The notes beneath the pieces were generated by a model. The model was given only the letters and a program-made list of their open reading frames with translations, was not told where the DNA came from and ran no database searches. From Chlorobium sp. (GTDB taxonomy: Bacteria; Bacteroidota; Chlorobiia; Chlorobiales; Chlorobiaceae), in NCBI GenBank assembly GCA_005843805.1, contig SZXY01000098.1:1-33831 (forward strand): a stretch of DNA of 33,831 nt, written 5' to 3'. Below are positions 1-11,630 of this stretch, piece by piece. The position numbers and the translations under genes are program-made. Position 1 is the first letter of the stretch; every line of letters begins with the position of its first letter.

Positions 1-382
1 ATAAACCGATCCTGCCTGGCAAAATTTATAATACCGGACTGGAGAAGTTTGAGGACGAACGACAAGACGCACTTCCGGAATGTGGCCGCCCGTTAACATC
101 CATGTTTTAAGCATGAAAGGACATGAGCCCGAAAAACTGTACTTTAAAAGTATCCGGTTTTTGTAGAGGGGGCAAACAACAATAAAGCAAATTTACTTAA
201 AAAATCGCTTGGAGCTGCGATTTCCTACGCAAAGAAAATATTTGGATGCTCATATTACCTTGGCGTATTTTCCATAAAGGTAACTACAAGACCTTGGAGC
301 TGTGTTGCGTTGCGGTGGCAAACCCGTCCTGAAATTACTATGATTTAGAAAAATCATTAAAACTTAAAACAAAGAAATGCGC

Positions 383-1990
383 TTAATTTACACTCACACA
401 GAACGAGATATAAGTCACTTTACGAGGACGAGTTTGAGTGGGACCAACACGTCTGAAAGCAAGTTGAGCAAGATCATCAGCCTCCTGAACGCTAATCTTG
501 GTAAGATCAAAAAATGAATCAAGAACTGCTGGAGTCTTCCACATTAATCGACGATCTTCCATCGTAAGATGAAAATCTCTCTCTTTCTTTTGAGTCATCT
601 CGAAGCCAGCTTGAATGACATTACGTTCAATATCTTCCAAAAAAAGTGATGGTTTGGAACCTCTTAGAATCTGAGGAGAGTGATTATTTGCGATCGAAAG
701 TAACTCCATTCGAAAAGGATCATTCCAATTTGTATTTGCTGTTGATAATGCATTATCGTGAATGGCAAAAAGAAGTCTTCCTTCATTATTTAATCGTTCA
801 CGAGCCCAATTAGCCAATGTCAATACTTCATCAAGGGTAGATGCAATGGCCGGTATGCCTTGATGAACAACTATTACATCAAAAAATTTACCCTTAATAT
901 CTATATCCTCTAAAGAAAAGGAAGGAATACTGCACAGAGCAAAAGTCACTCTCGCATCTTCTCCGATATATGATTTCGCTCTCATCAACATTTGGGGTGA
1001 TTTATCAACAACAGTCAACGTTGCAAGATCCTCATTTAACAGAAGTATCGAAGTTTCGCCCGAACCACACCCCAAGTCAAGCACATGTTTCCCTTTAAAA
1101 GAACAGATATCACGATTAATTTCGATAAGCCCTGACATCTCTGCTTTGGGAAGTTTCGAATTTTGACAAAAATACTGCCATGCTTCCACACTCTCATTCC
1201 ATCTTGATGATGGCTCAAACTTTCCCAAATCAACTCTCGAGTCAGAAATCATTTTCAATGCGTAACGATAATGGTACAAGGCTATTGAGTGCGCACTACT
1301 CAGCGCGTCACTACCATCAGCAGCTATGCTAAACGTCAAAGCATTCTTGGTTTCATATTGACTATAAGCAAGTGATTGGACTATGTAGATCTTATCTGGA
1401 TCTGAGGCCAGGTCTTTACAATAAAAACTGCCAGTGAAACCGACAGGATTTTTGCATTGAAAAAAAGATATCTTTTGAAGATCTGGCAACTGTATTTTAC
1501 TGCTAGACGAAAGGAGCATTGTTGCAATTTCTTGCCTGGCTTTTTTTACAGTTGGCAAGAACGAATTCTCTCTATATATTGATCCAAGCTGATCACATGC
1601 GAAGTAAACATCGATATGCGTCCATTGGTATTTCTGGTTATTTGCAAGTACTTCTTCAAAATATTGTTTCAAACTTTCTTGAGTTATACCAACAAATATC
1701 AAATACTTATAATTTTTCCATGTTCCCAACATAATTGGTTTAACTTGATCACGATAAAGATACCAAGTAACTAATGGCTGATCAGAAACAAGAATTTTTA
1801 GTCTACGAAAAATATTCCTGAGCCTGCTCACTGGATTAAAAAACATCAATAAAATCAACAAGAAGACTACGATAAAACAAAATATAGCAACCAATGAGGT
1901 AGTCTGGATCAAGAACATGATTATAGAAAAAATAGCGATTACTGCCGCAGTAATTTCGATGATTTTTTTTAATAACAATTTAATCTTCAT
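383..1990 (-). CDS. Membrane-anchored protein with C-terminal class I SAM-dependent methyltransferase domain
   Basis: 535-aa ORF; two hydrophobic segments at N-terminus; methyltransferase motif I 'GKHVLDLGCGSGETSILLL' followed by 'LTVVDKSPQML' and 'FFDVIVVHQGI'. Confidence 0.75.
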   Translation of the reverse strand: MKIKLLLKKIIEITAAVIAIFSIIMFLIQTTSLVAIFCFIVVFLLILLMFFNPVSRLRNIFRRLKILVSDQPLVTWYLYRDQVKPIMLGTWKNYKYLIFVGITQESLKQYFEEVLANNQKYQWTHIDVYFACDQLGSIYRENSFLPTVKKARQEIATMLLSSSSKIQLPDLQKISFFQCKNPVGFTGSFYCKDLASDPDKIYIVQSLAYSQYETKNALTFSIAADGSDALSSAHSIALYHYRYALKMISDSRVDLGKFEPSSRWNESVEAWQYFCQNSKLPKAEMSGLIEINRDICSFKGKHVLDLGCGSGETSILLLNEDLATLTVVDKSPQMLMRAKSYIGEDARVTFALCSIPSFSLEDIDIKGKFFDVIVVHQGIPAIASTLDEVLTLANWARERLNNEGRLLFAIHDNALSTANTNWNDPFRMELLSIANNHSPQILRGSKPSLFLEDIERNVIQAGFEMTQKKERDFHLTMEDRRLMWKTPAVLDSFFDLTKISVQEADDLAQLAFRRVGPTQTRPRKVTYISFCVSVN

Positions 1991-2080
1991 CGCTTTTCTT
2001 ATTTATCTTTTGAATTTTTTTTCAAAAAAAATTGAGCTATTGCAATAAAACGATGTCATAAAAAAAATAAGTCGCCGCCT

Positions 2081-2914
2081 TCAATAACTTTCGTCGGGGG
2101 ATGGGAAACTTTTCTGGCGGACGTCCTGGACGTACTGGCGGGCAGCATTTTCAATGTCGGTATTCAGATCGGCGTAACGACGCACAAATCGAGGGTGAAA
2201 TTCCCGGTTGAGACCGAGAATGTCGTTGATGACAAGCACCTGGCCATCACACTCTATGCCTGCACCTATGCCGATGATGGGAATGGTCAGAGAACGGGTG
2301 ACTGAGGCGGCAAGCGCAGAAGGTATTTTTTCAAGGACAATGGCAAAAGCCCCCGCCTGTTCTATAATTCTGGCATCTTCAAGCAGTTGTTCGGCCTCTC
2401 TCTCCTCCTGTGCCCTCACCCTGTAACTGCCGTACTTGTAAATGGACTGCGGCATCAGACCAAGATGGCCCATGACGGGAATACCGACATCGGTAATTCT
2501 CTTGACGGTATCGGCAATAACCCTGCCTCCTTCAAGCTTGACGGCATCACACTCATGTTCTTTCATTATTTTACCGGCGTTGCGTAAAGCCTCCTCTCCG
2601 GAAAGCTGGTAGCTCATGAAGGGCATGTCGATCACCACCATGGCCCTGCCGCTCTCGTCATGCACTCCCCTTACAACGGCTTTTGCATGATAGATCATCT
2701 CTTCAATGGTAATCGGCAAGGTGGTACTGTGGCCGGAAAAAACATTGCTTGCAGAATCTCCTACAAGAAGCACATCGACACCAGCCCGATCGAGAATTCT
2801 GGCCATGGTATAGTCGTAAGCCGTCAGCATCGATATTTTTTCACCATTCTGTTTCATGTCGAGCAACCTTCTGGTGGTGACATGGGATGCTTTCTGCTGA
2901 ACGCTTCTGTTCAT
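2081..2914 (-). CDS. panB: 3-methyl-2-oxobutanoate hydroxymethyltransferase
   Basis: 277-aa ORF with '[58 protein letters not shown]' and '[23 protein letters not shown]', typical PanB. Confidence 0.96.
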   Translation of the reverse strand: MNRSVQQKASHVTTRRLLDMKQNGEKISMLTAYDYTMARILDRAGVDVLLVGDSASNVFSGHSTTLPITIEEMIYHAKAVVRGVHDESGRAMVVIDMPFMSYQLSGEEALRNAGKIMKEHECDAVKLEGGRVIADTVKRITDVGIPVMGHLGLMPQSIYKYGSYRVRAQEEREAEQLLEDARIIEQAGAFAIVLEKIPSALAASVTRSLTIPIIGIGAGIECDGQVLVINDILGLNREFHPRFVRRYADLNTDIENAARQYVQDVRQKSFPSPDESY

Positions 2915-2926
2915 GGTATTATCTGC

Positions 2927-3748
2927 TTAATGGATTGAATGTTCATGTCCTTCAAAAATATCCGACAATTCGGCTGGGTTAATCTCAACGGCTTCGACTC
3001 CGAGCAAGGTTCCAACTGCACTCCGCATCAGTTCTACAAGTCGGGAATACTCTGGAATGTAACCGAGAATCTCTTCAAGAGAGATGGTTTTCCGCTCCAT
3101 TTCATCTCTGGTCTCCTCAAATCCGTTCCCTGCCGAAAAAGCAATCAACCGGCAAAGCTCTTTGTGCCGTCCTGAGAGTGGCAAAGAACCATGCTGCAAA
3201 AGGACGTTGCGTGTCCTGCGCTGGGCTGATCCAACCATTTTCCGACCATCAACCTGAAGTTCGTTCCGGGCTGATGAGGTAAAACAACTCACGGCACCTG
3301 GCACAGGCGATCCCTGTGGCCTCGAAAGGGTTGAGCGACAGAACTCCGCATGAATGCCAAGAGTTTCAAGGGCAAGCCTGATCACCTCGTGCACCATCCG
3401 GTAAAGCACGGAATTCTGCTCTGGAGAGTCGGCAAAAAAACTGTAGGTAAATTCAGCGGCATGGAATACCGCCCTGCCACCCGTAGGCCTTCTGACAACA
3501 TCGATTCCGGCAGAGTTGCACTTGGCAATATCGATATCCGAACTCTCCTGGTTGTAGCCAAGGGTAACAGCATAGGGTTCCCAGGCATAAAAACGCCAGA
3601 GACAACTCTCTTGACCATACCGCCTCTGAAAACTGCCGTCAAGGAATGCCGCCATAAGACGACGGTCAAACTCCATGTTTTCCTCGCCGGTATGCAGGCC
3701 TGTATCGACAAAATAGACTCTTGAAAAAAGATAGCTCACAACACCCAT
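2927..3748 (-). CDS. Lipoate/biotin protein ligase family protein (LplA-like)
   Basis: 273-aa ORF; 'VRRPTGGRAVFHAAEFTYSF' and 'GRKMVGSAQRRTRNVLLQHGSLPL' match the BPL/LplA/LipB catalytic fold. Confidence 0.9.
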   Translation of the reverse strand: MGVVSYLFSRVYFVDTGLHTGEENMEFDRRLMAAFLDGSFQRRYGQESCLWRFYAWEPYAVTLGYNQESSDIDIAKCNSAGIDVVRRPTGGRAVFHAAEFTYSFFADSPEQNSVLYRMVHEVIRLALETLGIHAEFCRSTLSRPQGSPVPGAVSCFTSSARNELQVDGRKMVGSAQRRTRNVLLQHGSLPLSGRHKELCRLIAFSAGNGFEETRDEMERKTISLEEILGYIPEYSRLVELMRSAVGTLLGVEAVEINPAELSDIFEGHEHSIH

Positions 3749-3944
3749 CCTCCCTCACAGAGAGAATCAGAAAGTGTGATACAATATTTTTCAATCACTT
3801 GCAGCAAAATCTGTATCATTGGTAAAAATTGCAAAACCTCTCTTGTCGCCACATATCCGGGACAAGATAGTTGAAAAGGATATTGCAACAAAAAAAGAGG
3901 GAGAAAAGCCATAAGAGAGCCGGATAAGTGCGTCGCCCCGCACT

Positions 3945-4547
3945 TCACCTCTGTTTTTTCAGTGGACAGAAGCGCTCGATCATTTCCGATACCGCATGAT
4001 CGACACTTTCCCGCATGGAGTTGTCGTTTCCATACTCCCTTACAACACCTCGGGACGCTGCCCTCCATAAAGGTTTGTGAAGGAGTGCATCGGTAATATC
4101 GATCACAAGGATTCCATCCTCATGGTAACTGACCCATGTTTGTGGCCAGAAAGGATCCCTCCATGCATAACCCCTGAAGTTGTGTCCTCTGTAATATCCA
4201 CCAGGATAAAACAATGGGTCATGCACGATGGTGCCGACCACAAAGGTTTCCGTATGCGCGTTGACAATGAAATCCACAGGGCCATTGTTTTTCAGCACGT
4301 ACCCTCGTGCGGCAAGCTCCCGATCAACCGCTCTGCGTACCCAGCTTTTGAAAAACGGGTTTTGAACGTTCCCACCAACCGCATCACTACCTTCCGGCGT
4401 AGCTGACCAGGTATAAAAAAAGTACCTGGAAGGGTCAAACGAAGCATCATGACAGGAAGAGACCGAAAGATTATAACAGCCTCCAAGAAATAAAAGCAGA
4501 CAAAAGCTCAAACAACAGATAACTCTCTTTGTAATCACCACGATCAA
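3945..4547 (-). CDS. DUF4136-type lipoprotein
   Basis: 200-aa ORF with lipobox-like 'CLLLFLGGC' and DUF4136-like 'FDPSRYFFYTWSAT...VDFIVNAHTET...GILVIDITD...LWRAASRG'. Confidence 0.75.
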   Translation of the reverse strand: MIVVITKRVICCLSFCLLLFLGGCYNLSVSSCHDASFDPSRYFFYTWSATPEGSDAVGGNVQNPFFKSWVRRAVDRELAARGYVLKNNGPVDFIVNAHTETFVVGTIVHDPLFYPGGYYRGHNFRGYAWRDPFWPQTWVSYHEDGILVIDITDALLHKPLWRAASRGVVREYGNDNSMRESVDHAVSEMIERFCPLKKQR

Positions 4548-4615
4548 CCTCCTTCTGCTTTGAACGAAAAGTTAACCTTACAGCGAGTTCAAAATCAAAA
4601 ACAGCTTTATCAATA

Positions 4616-4632
4616 ACGAAACCTCGTTTCGT
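4616..4632. other. Short perfect inverted repeat (ACGAAAC-ctc-GTTTCGT)
   Basis: 7-bp arms with 3-nt spacer in the intergenic region between divergent genes. Confidence 0.4.
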
Positions 4633-4799
4633 TTCTTTTCGTTTCAGCCAGGAGTGATTTCATAAAAGAGAGGACTCCACCAGCAGAGAGAAAACTCATT
4701 TTCTGACTATTTTTCACCCGTGCATTGTTTGTGTCATGCCATACGGGTATTTTGCCTGAAAAATCAACGATCAATAACCTCGGTCTGATCCTCTTTTCA

Positions 4800-5213
4800 A
4801 TGGAGACAATGTCCATACAGGAAATCCTTGCTTCGTTCCGCCACATTGCCGTTGTAGGACTGTCCGGCAACCCGGAACGCCCAAGCAACAGCGTTGCGCA
4901 CTATATGATGCAGCAGGGATATACCATTTACCCGGTCAATCCAGCTCTTCCAGAGGTATTCGGTCTCCCCTGTTACCCTTCGCTTGTATCTATGCCACCT
5001 GAGGTCAGCAAAACAATTGAAATTGTCAATATTTTTCGCAAATCTGACGATATACCTCCTGTTGTCGACGAAGCAATTGCTATCGGTGCGAAGGTGATAT
5101 GGATGCAGTCAGGAATCGCCAACGAATCAGCAGCAGAAAAAGCACGCAACGCAGGACTCATTGTGATTGAAAACCGCTGTATCGCAGAAGAACACAAGCA
5201 CCTTTTTCAGTAA
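4800..5213 (+). CDS. CoA-binding domain protein (YccU-like)
   Basis: Rossmann-like 'HIAVVGLSGNPERPSNSVAHYMMQQGYTIYPVNP' and 'VIWMQSGIANESAAEKARNAGLIVIENRCIAEEHK'. The listed ORF starts at 4725; ATG at 4800 (or 4809) is a more plausible start. Confidence 0.88.
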   Translation: METMSIQEILASFRHIAVVGLSGNPERPSNSVAHYMMQQGYTIYPVNPALPEVFGLPCYPSLVSMPPEVSKTIEIVNIFRKSDDIPPVVDEAIAIGAKVIWMQSGIANESAAEKARNAGLIVIENRCIAEEHKHLFQ

Positions 5214-5246
5214 AAAAATTCTTTAAAACCCGTCACAAACGAACTC

Positions 5247-6353
5247 ATGTCACTTATCACTGTTGCTCTCATTTTTGGAGGCAGGTCAGCAGAACACGAA
5301 ATATCGATCATCTCGGCGAAATCAATAGCCGCCAACATAAATCCTGAACGCCACAGGGTTATTCCAATCTATATAACTCATGAAGGTGTATGGTTTTGTG
5401 ACGGTATTGCCCGCAAGATTCTCGAACTCGATCTTTCCGCTCTTTTGAGAACGGCATCAGTTGAAGCGGCAGCGACAACCCTCTGCGAGATGGTTCGGCA
5501 ATCGGCAGAAAAACCATTTGACCGTGATTTCAGAGCAGCAGGCATCGATGTCGCATTTCTGGCGCTTCACGGAACTGGCGGAGAAGATGGTCGCATCCAG
5601 GGTTTTCTGGATACCTGTGACCTGCCTTATACCGGCAGTGGCGTTCTGGCCTCGGCGCTCACCATGGACAAGGCTCTCACCAAACTCTGCGTTGCCGATG
5701 CAGCTCTTGATGTAGCGCCATCCATAACGCTTTTGAGCGCAGATTACCATGCCAGCCCTGAAACAACACTCTCCAGGATCGTCCAGGAGTTTGAATACCC
5801 GATATTTGTTAAACCGGCAAGCCTCGGCTCTTCGGTGGGAATCTCAAAAGTGCATAACGCCGACGAACTGCCTCTGGCCCTCGATACCGCCTGCTCGCTT
5901 GACTCGAAAGTTCTGGTCGAAAAGGCAATCAAAGGAAGGGAAATCGAGGTCGCCGTGCTCGGAAATGATAGGCCAATAGCCTCGGTATGTGGAGAAATCG
6001 AACCTGGAAGTGACTTTTACGACTATGAGGACAAGTACATTCACAACTCGGCAAAACTTTTTATTCCTGCCCGCATTCCCGAACAACTCCAGGAAGAGGT
6101 CAGAAATGCAGCGCTCAGGGCATACAAGGCTCTGGGATGCCAGGGTATGTCCCGAATAGATTTTTTTGTTGATGACGAGAGCGAAAGCATTGTCCTCAAT
6201 GAGGTCAATACAATTCCCGGTTTCACCGATATCAGCATGTACCCGAGACTCATGGAAGCAACCGGTATCCCTTTTCCAGAACTTGCAGAGCGCCTGATTC
6301 AACTCGCCCTGGAAAAGAGGAAACAGTCCAGTTCTTCGGGTCAGCGATCCTGA
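5247..6353 (+). CDS. ddl: D-alanine--D-alanine ligase
   Basis: 368-aa ORF: '[22 protein letters not shown]', '[19 protein letters not shown]', '[25 protein letters not shown]'. Confidence 0.97.
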   Translation: MSLITVALIFGGRSAEHEISIISAKSIAANINPERHRVIPIYITHEGVWFCDGIARKILELDLSALLRTASVEAAATTLCEMVRQSAEKPFDRDFRAAGIDVAFLALHGTGGEDGRIQGFLDTCDLPYTGSGVLASALTMDKALTKLCVADAALDVAPSITLLSADYHASPETTLSRIVQEFEYPIFVKPASLGSSVGISKVHNADELPLALDTACSLDSKVLVEKAIKGREIEVAVLGNDRPIASVCGEIEPGSDFYDYEDKYIHNSAKLFIPARIPEQLQEEVRNAALRAYKALGCQGMSRIDFFVDDESESIVLNEVNTIPGFTDISMYPRLMEATGIPFPELAERLIQLALEKRKQSSSSGQRS

Positions 6354-6393
6354 TCCTTACATTTTTTACCCCGGTGACGAAAGTGACAGTGCC

Positions 6394-6972
6394 ATGATCA
6401 ACGATCCATATCTTTTTTTTGCGGAAGTTTCACTTGATATTTCAAGAAGACAGTTCCAGGCAGCAATCGACAAACTCACATTGTGTGGGGAGCATTTTAC
6501 AGATTCATATCTTTTTCATCTGCTCTATGCAAAAGCTCTCAGGGGTCTGAACAACTTCTCGCTTGCCAGCGACTATTTACGAAAGTGCTGCGCCATTGCC
6601 CCTGCAAACCAGGTCGCATGGATGGAACTCGTTGAGTTACAGGCTTCAGGAAATACGGAGACTCAAGGCATTTCGCAATCCAGCGTCTTTGATTCGGTCA
6701 CTGACGAGCTGGAACAACTCACAGCGGCTCTCATGAATTTTGAACCGGTTAAAACTTCGGAAAACGCCGATCCAACCCCAATCCTTGAACAAAAACAGCC
6801 TTTTTCTGACGACACAACCATTGCAGTTCCCACAGAAAGCCTGGCCAATCTTTTTACGGCACAGGGTGCTTTCAAAAAAGCCATAAAAATCTATACGATT
6901 CTCATCCAGTTGAAACCGCATAACGCTGAACACTACCAGCAAGAGATAGACTCCCTTCTTGATCGCCTTTAA
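6394..6972 (+). CDS. Tetratricopeptide-repeat-like protein
   Basis: 192-aa ORF with TPR-like helices 'LFHLLYAKALRGLNNFSLASDYLRKCCAIAPANQVAWMEL' and 'LANLFTAQGAFKKAIKIYTILIQLKPHNAEHYQQEI'. Confidence 0.75.
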   Translation: MINDPYLFFAEVSLDISRRQFQAAIDKLTLCGEHFTDSYLFHLLYAKALRGLNNFSLASDYLRKCCAIAPANQVAWMELVELQASGNTETQGISQSSVFDSVTDELEQLTAALMNFEPVKTSENADPTPILEQKQPFSDDTTIAVPTESLANLFTAQGAFKKAIKIYTILIQLKPHNAEHYQQEIDSLLDRL

Positions 6973-7097
6973 GCGCAGACAAAAAGCATGGATGAAACTA
7001 TTTAAGCAACCAGAATATTATAGACTGAGAATTCGTTATATTTGAGCCATGACCAGATAGCAATATTCGACACTTTAACCAGTTAGATCAAAATATC

Positions 7098-8483
7098 TTG
7101 TTTTTCAGACTCTTTTCATATTTCCTCATTGCTGCTTTTTTTTTCGTTTGCCCCTCAACCGGAACAAGCGCTGAAACGGCAGAGAAAAAGTTTTCTCTTG
7201 CCCGCTGCATTGAGATAGCTCTTAATAACTCGACTTCGGCCAGGAAGGCCCAAAATACCCTGAAGCTTCAGGGTTCCGATGTACTGAGAAGTTACGGCAG
7301 CTTCCTTCCCCGACTCTCAGCCTCTGCCAGCTATTCTCCCTATGTTTTGAGCCGCAGTTATACGCAAGACAACTCAGGAATAACAAGCCTGAAATCAGAG
7401 AGTAAATCGCTTGATCTGATTCTGACCAGCTCCCTCAATCTTTTTAATGGATTCCGTGATTACGCTTCCCTGCAAGCTGCACTGAAAACAGAGGATGCTG
7501 CTCGATACTCCCTTTCGAGGGCACTGCAAACCATCGTTTTCGACGTTACCCAATCCTATTATCAGGTACTCCTGAACCGCGAACTGTTTGAAATTGCTCG
7601 TGAAAACCTTCTTCTTTCCCGCGATCAGTTGACGCTCACTAACCGGCAGTTTCAGATTGGCCTCAAATCCATAATAGATCGCGACCAGCAGCAGGCTGAC
7701 GAAGCCGAAACCCGCCTCTCGGTCATCAAGGCAGAAACCCGCCTTCAACAAAGCATGCTCGAACTGGTGCGCCGCATGCAAATCGACCCCACGACAAAGT
7801 TCAGCCTTGAAGCTCTCCCCGACAGCCTCAACACACCTGTTTCGGCACAACCCGACCCGGAATCTCTTGTTACGATTGCCTTTCAGCGACGCAGTGATCT
7901 GAAAAGCAGGGAGCTGGCCGTGAAAGCGGCAACATGGCAGGTCACCCAGGCAAGGTCGCCCTTCTATCCGCGTCTTGATCTGAACTTCAACGTCAGCACA
8001 GGAGGTATCGATTATCTTCACCAGAGCATAGGCAATGTTCCTTTCATCTATTCCTACCCTCCTCTCTCGAATCAGCTTTCAAACTCAATCGGATATTCGG
8101 TTGGACTGAACCTCAGTTGGACGATTTTTGACGGATTCCAGACTCGTTACAATATAGAATCGGCAAAAATCAACAATATCAACCAGCAGCTCGATTACGA
8201 GGATCTTAAAAACTATATCTTCATCGATCTTCATCAGGCAGCAAAAGAGTACACTTCAGCATGGATGCAGATTGAAACTGCCAAAATAAGCCTGAAAGCA
8301 GCACAATCGGCTTTTGATGGCATCAAGAGAAAATATGACCTTGGAGCGACAAGTTTTATCGAACTCAGCTCTGCTCGAGCCTCACTTTTCAATGCCCGAT
8401 CCAACCTCTCCCAGGCGACCTACAATCTCGCACTGCAGAAAAACATTCTTGACTTCACGACAGGCAACATAACCCTGCCATAG
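7098..8483 (+). CDS. TolC-family outer membrane efflux protein
   Basis: 461-aa ORF with signal peptide and OEP repeats ('SLARCIEIALNNSTSARKAQNTL', 'LTLTNRQFQIGLKSIIDRDQQQADEAETRL', 'KYDLGATSFIELSSARASLFNARSNLSQATYNLALQKNILDFTTG'). The true start may be an upstream alternative codon. Confidence 0.93.
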   Translation: MFFRLFSYFLIAAFFFVCPSTGTSAETAEKKFSLARCIEIALNNSTSARKAQNTLKLQGSDVLRSYGSFLPRLSASASYSPYVLSRSYTQDNSGITSLKSESKSLDLILTSSLNLFNGFRDYASLQAALKTEDAARYSLSRALQTIVFDVTQSYYQVLLNRELFEIARENLLLSRDQLTLTNRQFQIGLKSIIDRDQQQADEAETRLSVIKAETRLQQSMLELVRRMQIDPTTKFSLEALPDSLNTPVSAQPDPESLVTIAFQRRSDLKSRELAVKAATWQVTQARSPFYPRLDLNFNVSTGGIDYLHQSIGNVPFIYSYPPLSNQLSNSIGYSVGLNLSWTIFDGFQTRYNIESAKINNINQQLDYEDLKNYIFIDLHQAAKEYTSAWMQIETAKISLKAAQSAFDGIKRKYDLGATSFIELSSARASLFNARSNLSQATYNLALQKNILDFTTGNITLP

Positions 8484-8508
8484 TAACCAGAATCCGGTAG
8501 ACCATCCG

Positions 8509-9762
8509 ATGAGCAAAAAACAACCCTTTCTGAAACGAAAATCCATACTGATCACCCTTGCCGCTCTCCTGCTTGCAGGAGGAGTTGCCGTTACACTGCT
8601 AAAGTTAAGGGAAAAGCCCGTTGAGGTAACCACCGAAAAGGTGTTCAGCAAAGAGGTTGTTCATATCGTTACAGCAACCGGAAAAATAGAACCGGAACTG
8701 GTAGTGGCAATGTCGCCAGACGTTTCCGGAGAAATTATAGAACTCCCTGTCAAGGAGGGCCAGAGTGTGCGACAAGGAGAGTTGCTGTTTAAAATTCAGC
8801 CCGACCTCTACGTCAACCAGGTGGAACAGAGCCTTGCACAGCTCAATCTGGCAAAATCCCAAAGCCTTGAGACGCAGTCCAGAAAACTCAAGGCGGAAGA
8901 TGATTTCCGCAAGGCTTCGCTGCTTTACAAGGAAAAGCTGATCTCCGAATCCGATTTCATCGCATCAAGAACCATTGCAGAGGCTGCAGAAGCCTCTTAT
9001 AATGCATCTCGCTATACCATAGAACAAAACCGAAGCCTGCTTCAGCAGAACCAGGACAGGATGAAAAAAACCGTAGTTCGAGCACCCATCAGCGGTTCCA
9101 TCATAGCCCTGAACAGCAAACCAGGTGAACGTGTTGTCGGCACAGGCCAGTTTCCTGGCACAGAGGTACTGCGGCTTGCCAACCTTGACAGTATGCAGGT
9201 TAAAGTCGAGGTCAATGAAAACGACATTGTCAATGTCAGAATCGGCAATCCAGTTTCAATCACAGTAGACGCTTATGGTGATCGAATCTTCAAGGGAGTC
9301 GTCCATGAAATCTCCAACTCGGCCATATCGAAAGCGGCTGGCACACAGGAAGAGGTCACAAATTTTTCGGTAAAGATCCGCATCGTCAACCACGAACGGT
9401 TGCTGAAACCAGGAATGAGTGCAACGGCAGATATTGAATCGCAAAGGGTAAAAAACGCCCTTGTGGTTCCCATTCAAAGTGTGACCATCAGAACTGCTTC
9501 AGGCAGTGTCGATAGTGAAAAACATGAGAAAACAGCTCTAACCATTTCCTCTGCAGGCAAGGCGATTGAAAGCAGGCAGGGTGTTTTTGTGATCAAATCA
9601 GGCAAGGCAACTTTCCGGCCAGTCAAAACCGGCATCACCGACAATACCCATATCGTGGTTACCGAAGGGGTCAATAAAGGAGAAGAGGTTGTGTCAGGAA
9701 GCTACACCGCCATTACCAGCCAGCTCAAGGAAGGAAGTCAGGTCAAACAGCAGCAAAAATAG
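8509..9762 (+). CDS. MacA/HlyD-type periplasmic adaptor (membrane fusion protein)
   Basis: 417-aa ORF; N-terminal TM, '[32 protein letters not shown]' lipoyl-like half motif, '[20 protein letters not shown]', '[11 protein letters not shown]'. Confidence 0.93.
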   Translation: MSKKQPFLKRKSILITLAALLLAGGVAVTLLKLREKPVEVTTEKVFSKEVVHIVTATGKIEPELVVAMSPDVSGEIIELPVKEGQSVRQGELLFKIQPDLYVNQVEQSLAQLNLAKSQSLETQSRKLKAEDDFRKASLLYKEKLISESDFIASRTIAEAAEASYNASRYTIEQNRSLLQQNQDRMKKTVVRAPISGSIIALNSKPGERVVGTGQFPGTEVLRLANLDSMQVKVEVNENDIVNVRIGNPVSITVDAYGDRIFKGVVHEISNSAISKAAGTQEEVTNFSVKIRIVNHERLLKPGMSATADIESQRVKNALVVPIQSVTIRTASGSVDSEKHEKTALTISSAGKAIESRQGVFVIKSGKATFRPVKTGITDNTHIVVTEGVNKGEEVVSGSYTAITSQLKEGSQVKQQQK

Positions 9763-9769
9763 CCCCGGT

Positions 9770-10459
9770 ATGCCCGCAAACTCTGTCATCTCAATGCAAT
9801 CGCTCTGCAAATTCTACGAAATGGGCGATCAGGTTGTACGGGCACTCGACTCTATCAATCTTGAGTTCAGGCTGAACGACTATGCCGCAATCATGGGACC
9901 ATCCGGCAGCGGCAAGTCAACACTCATGAATATTATCGGATGTCTCGATACGCCAACCTCCGGCACCTATGAACTCAACGGCCAGAATGTTGCGAAAATG
10001 GATGATGATGACCTTGCCCGCATCAGAAACAAGGAGATCGGGTTCGTCTTCCAGACCTTCAACCTTCTTCCACGCCTCAACTGCCTGCGTAATGTCGAAC
10101 TCCCGCTGATCTATGCCGGAGTCTCTCCAAAGGAGCGGGAAGAGCGTGCTGCGGAAGCCCTTGTCAAAGTTGGACTCGGCGACCGTATTACACACAAGCC
10201 TTCCGAACTTTCCGGTGGTCAGATTCAAAGGGTAGCCATAGCGAGGGCACTCATCAACAAGCCCTCAATCATCCTTGCCGACGAGCCAACCGGAAACCTC
10301 GATACCGCAACCAGCCGCGACATCATGGATATTTTCGGAGCACTCTCCGCAGCAGGCAACACCATTATCCTCATCACCCACGAAGAGGACATTGCCCGCT
10401 ACACACGCCGTATAATCCGGCTCCGGGACGGTAAAATTGAAAGCGACACCAGGCAATAA
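9770..10459 (+). CDS. MacB/LolD-type ABC transporter ATP-binding protein
   Basis: Walker A '[23 protein letters not shown]', signature '[32 protein letters not shown]'. The listed ORF begins at 9689 inside the upstream gene; ATG at 9770 gives the expected N-terminus. Confidence 0.94.
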   Translation: MPANSVISMQSLCKFYEMGDQVVRALDSINLEFRLNDYAAIMGPSGSGKSTLMNIIGCLDTPTSGTYELNGQNVAKMDDDDLARIRNKEIGFVFQTFNLLPRLNCLRNVELPLIYAGVSPKEREERAAEALVKVGLGDRITHKPSELSGGQIQRVAIARALINKPSIILADEPTGNLDTATSRDIMDIFGALSAAGNTIILITHEEDIARYTRRIIRLRDGKIESDTRQ

Positions 10460-10523
10460 CATTGCATTATCATGATTTATTTCAGAACTTAAATCATGTT
10501 TACCCTTTAAAAAAAATGATGCC

Positions 10524-11630
10524 ATGCTGCAAGAGCTCTATGTCAACAATTATAAATGCCTGGTAAATTTTACCTTGCCAATAAAAAACATCAATCTGGT
10601 TCTTGGTCGTAACGGCACAGGAAAATCAACCGCGTTTGAAGTACTTTCCAGACTGCAAAGTTTTATTGCCGGGAATGAACGGCTAACCAGGATTTTCCCG
10701 CCTGATACGCTGACAATATGGCTAAAAAGTCAGCTCCAGCATTTTGAACTCCGACTTAATGTTGAGGACAGAGCTTATCATTACAAACTTATCCTTGAAC
10801 ATAACAGCAATAAAGTGCTTTGCAGGGTTCAACTCGAACAATTGACAATTGACGGAAATCTTCTTTTTGAATTTGAAAACGGAACGGCCCGACTTTTTCA
10901 CGATGATTTCACCAAAGGCCCGGAATATCCGTTCGACTGGTCACAATCAGGATTGGCAACATTACAATCACGCCCGGACAATCAACTGCTGACCTTATTC
11001 AAACAGCAGATCAATGGTATGGTGATTATAAAACCAAATCCAGCCATGATGATCAGTGAAAGCACCAGCGAGGAAAATTTCCTTTCCATCGACTGCACTA
11101 ATTTTGCATCCTGGTACCGTTTTCTGTCACAGGAAAATCAAGCTGAAATCTTTGAACTTACCCATAAACTCCGGGAAGTTATCGATGGATTTTACTCTTT
11201 CAAACTGATGCAGTCAGGAGAAGAAACCAAATCTTTGCAGGTTGGCTTTATCTCAGAAAACAATGAGCTTATTCATTATCGATTCAAAGAACTCTCAGAT
11301 GGACAGCGCATCATCATTCTGCTTTACACATTGCTCTATGTTATCAATCGGAAAGGTGCTTGCCTTTGTATTGATGAACCGGAAAATTACCTTGCATTAC
11401 CGGAAATCCAGCCTTGGCTGATAACATTGTTCGATATCTGCCAGGAACGTAACATTCAGGCTATCATTGCCTCTCATCACCCGGAGATCATAGATTACCT
11501 TGCTGCGGATTCAGGACAGTGGTTTGAACGCTTTCCAAACAGCCCGACACGAGTCCGGCAAATCAGTGAAAATGGCGACTTTGGAATTAAAATATCAGAA
11601 CTTGTAGCAAGAGGATGGATTAATGAGTAA
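10524..11630 (+). CDS. AAA-family ATPase (OLD/RecF-like, AAA_15/AAA_21 type)
   Basis: 368-aa ORF; 'LQELYVNNYKCLVNFTLPIKNINLVLGRNGTGKST' (Walker A), 'LSDGQRIIILLYTLLYVINRKGACLCIDEPENYLALPEIQPWL' (signature and Walker B), 'IIASHHPEIIDYL' (H-loop). Confidence 0.88.
   Translation: MLQELYVNNYKCLVNFTLPIKNINLVLGRNGTGKSTAFEVLSRLQSFIAGNERLTRIFPPDTLTIWLKSQLQHFELRLNVEDRAYHYKLILEHNSNKVLCRVQLEQLTIDGNLLFEFENGTARLFHDDFTKGPEYPFDWSQSGLATLQSRPDNQLLTLFKQQINGMVIIKPNPAMMISESTSEENFLSIDCTNFASWYRFLSQENQAEIFELTHKLREVIDGFYSFKLMQSGEETKSLQVGFISENNELIHYRFKELSDGQRIIILLYTLLYVINRKGACLCIDEPENYLALPEIQPWLITLFDICQERNIQAIIASHHPEIIDYLAADSGQWFERFPNSPTRVRQISENGDFGIKISELVARGWINE

Noticed and set aside
4610-4888. Minus ORF 4610..4888
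   Set aside because: Overlaps the start of the CoA-binding gene and an inverted-repeat region; no domain features.
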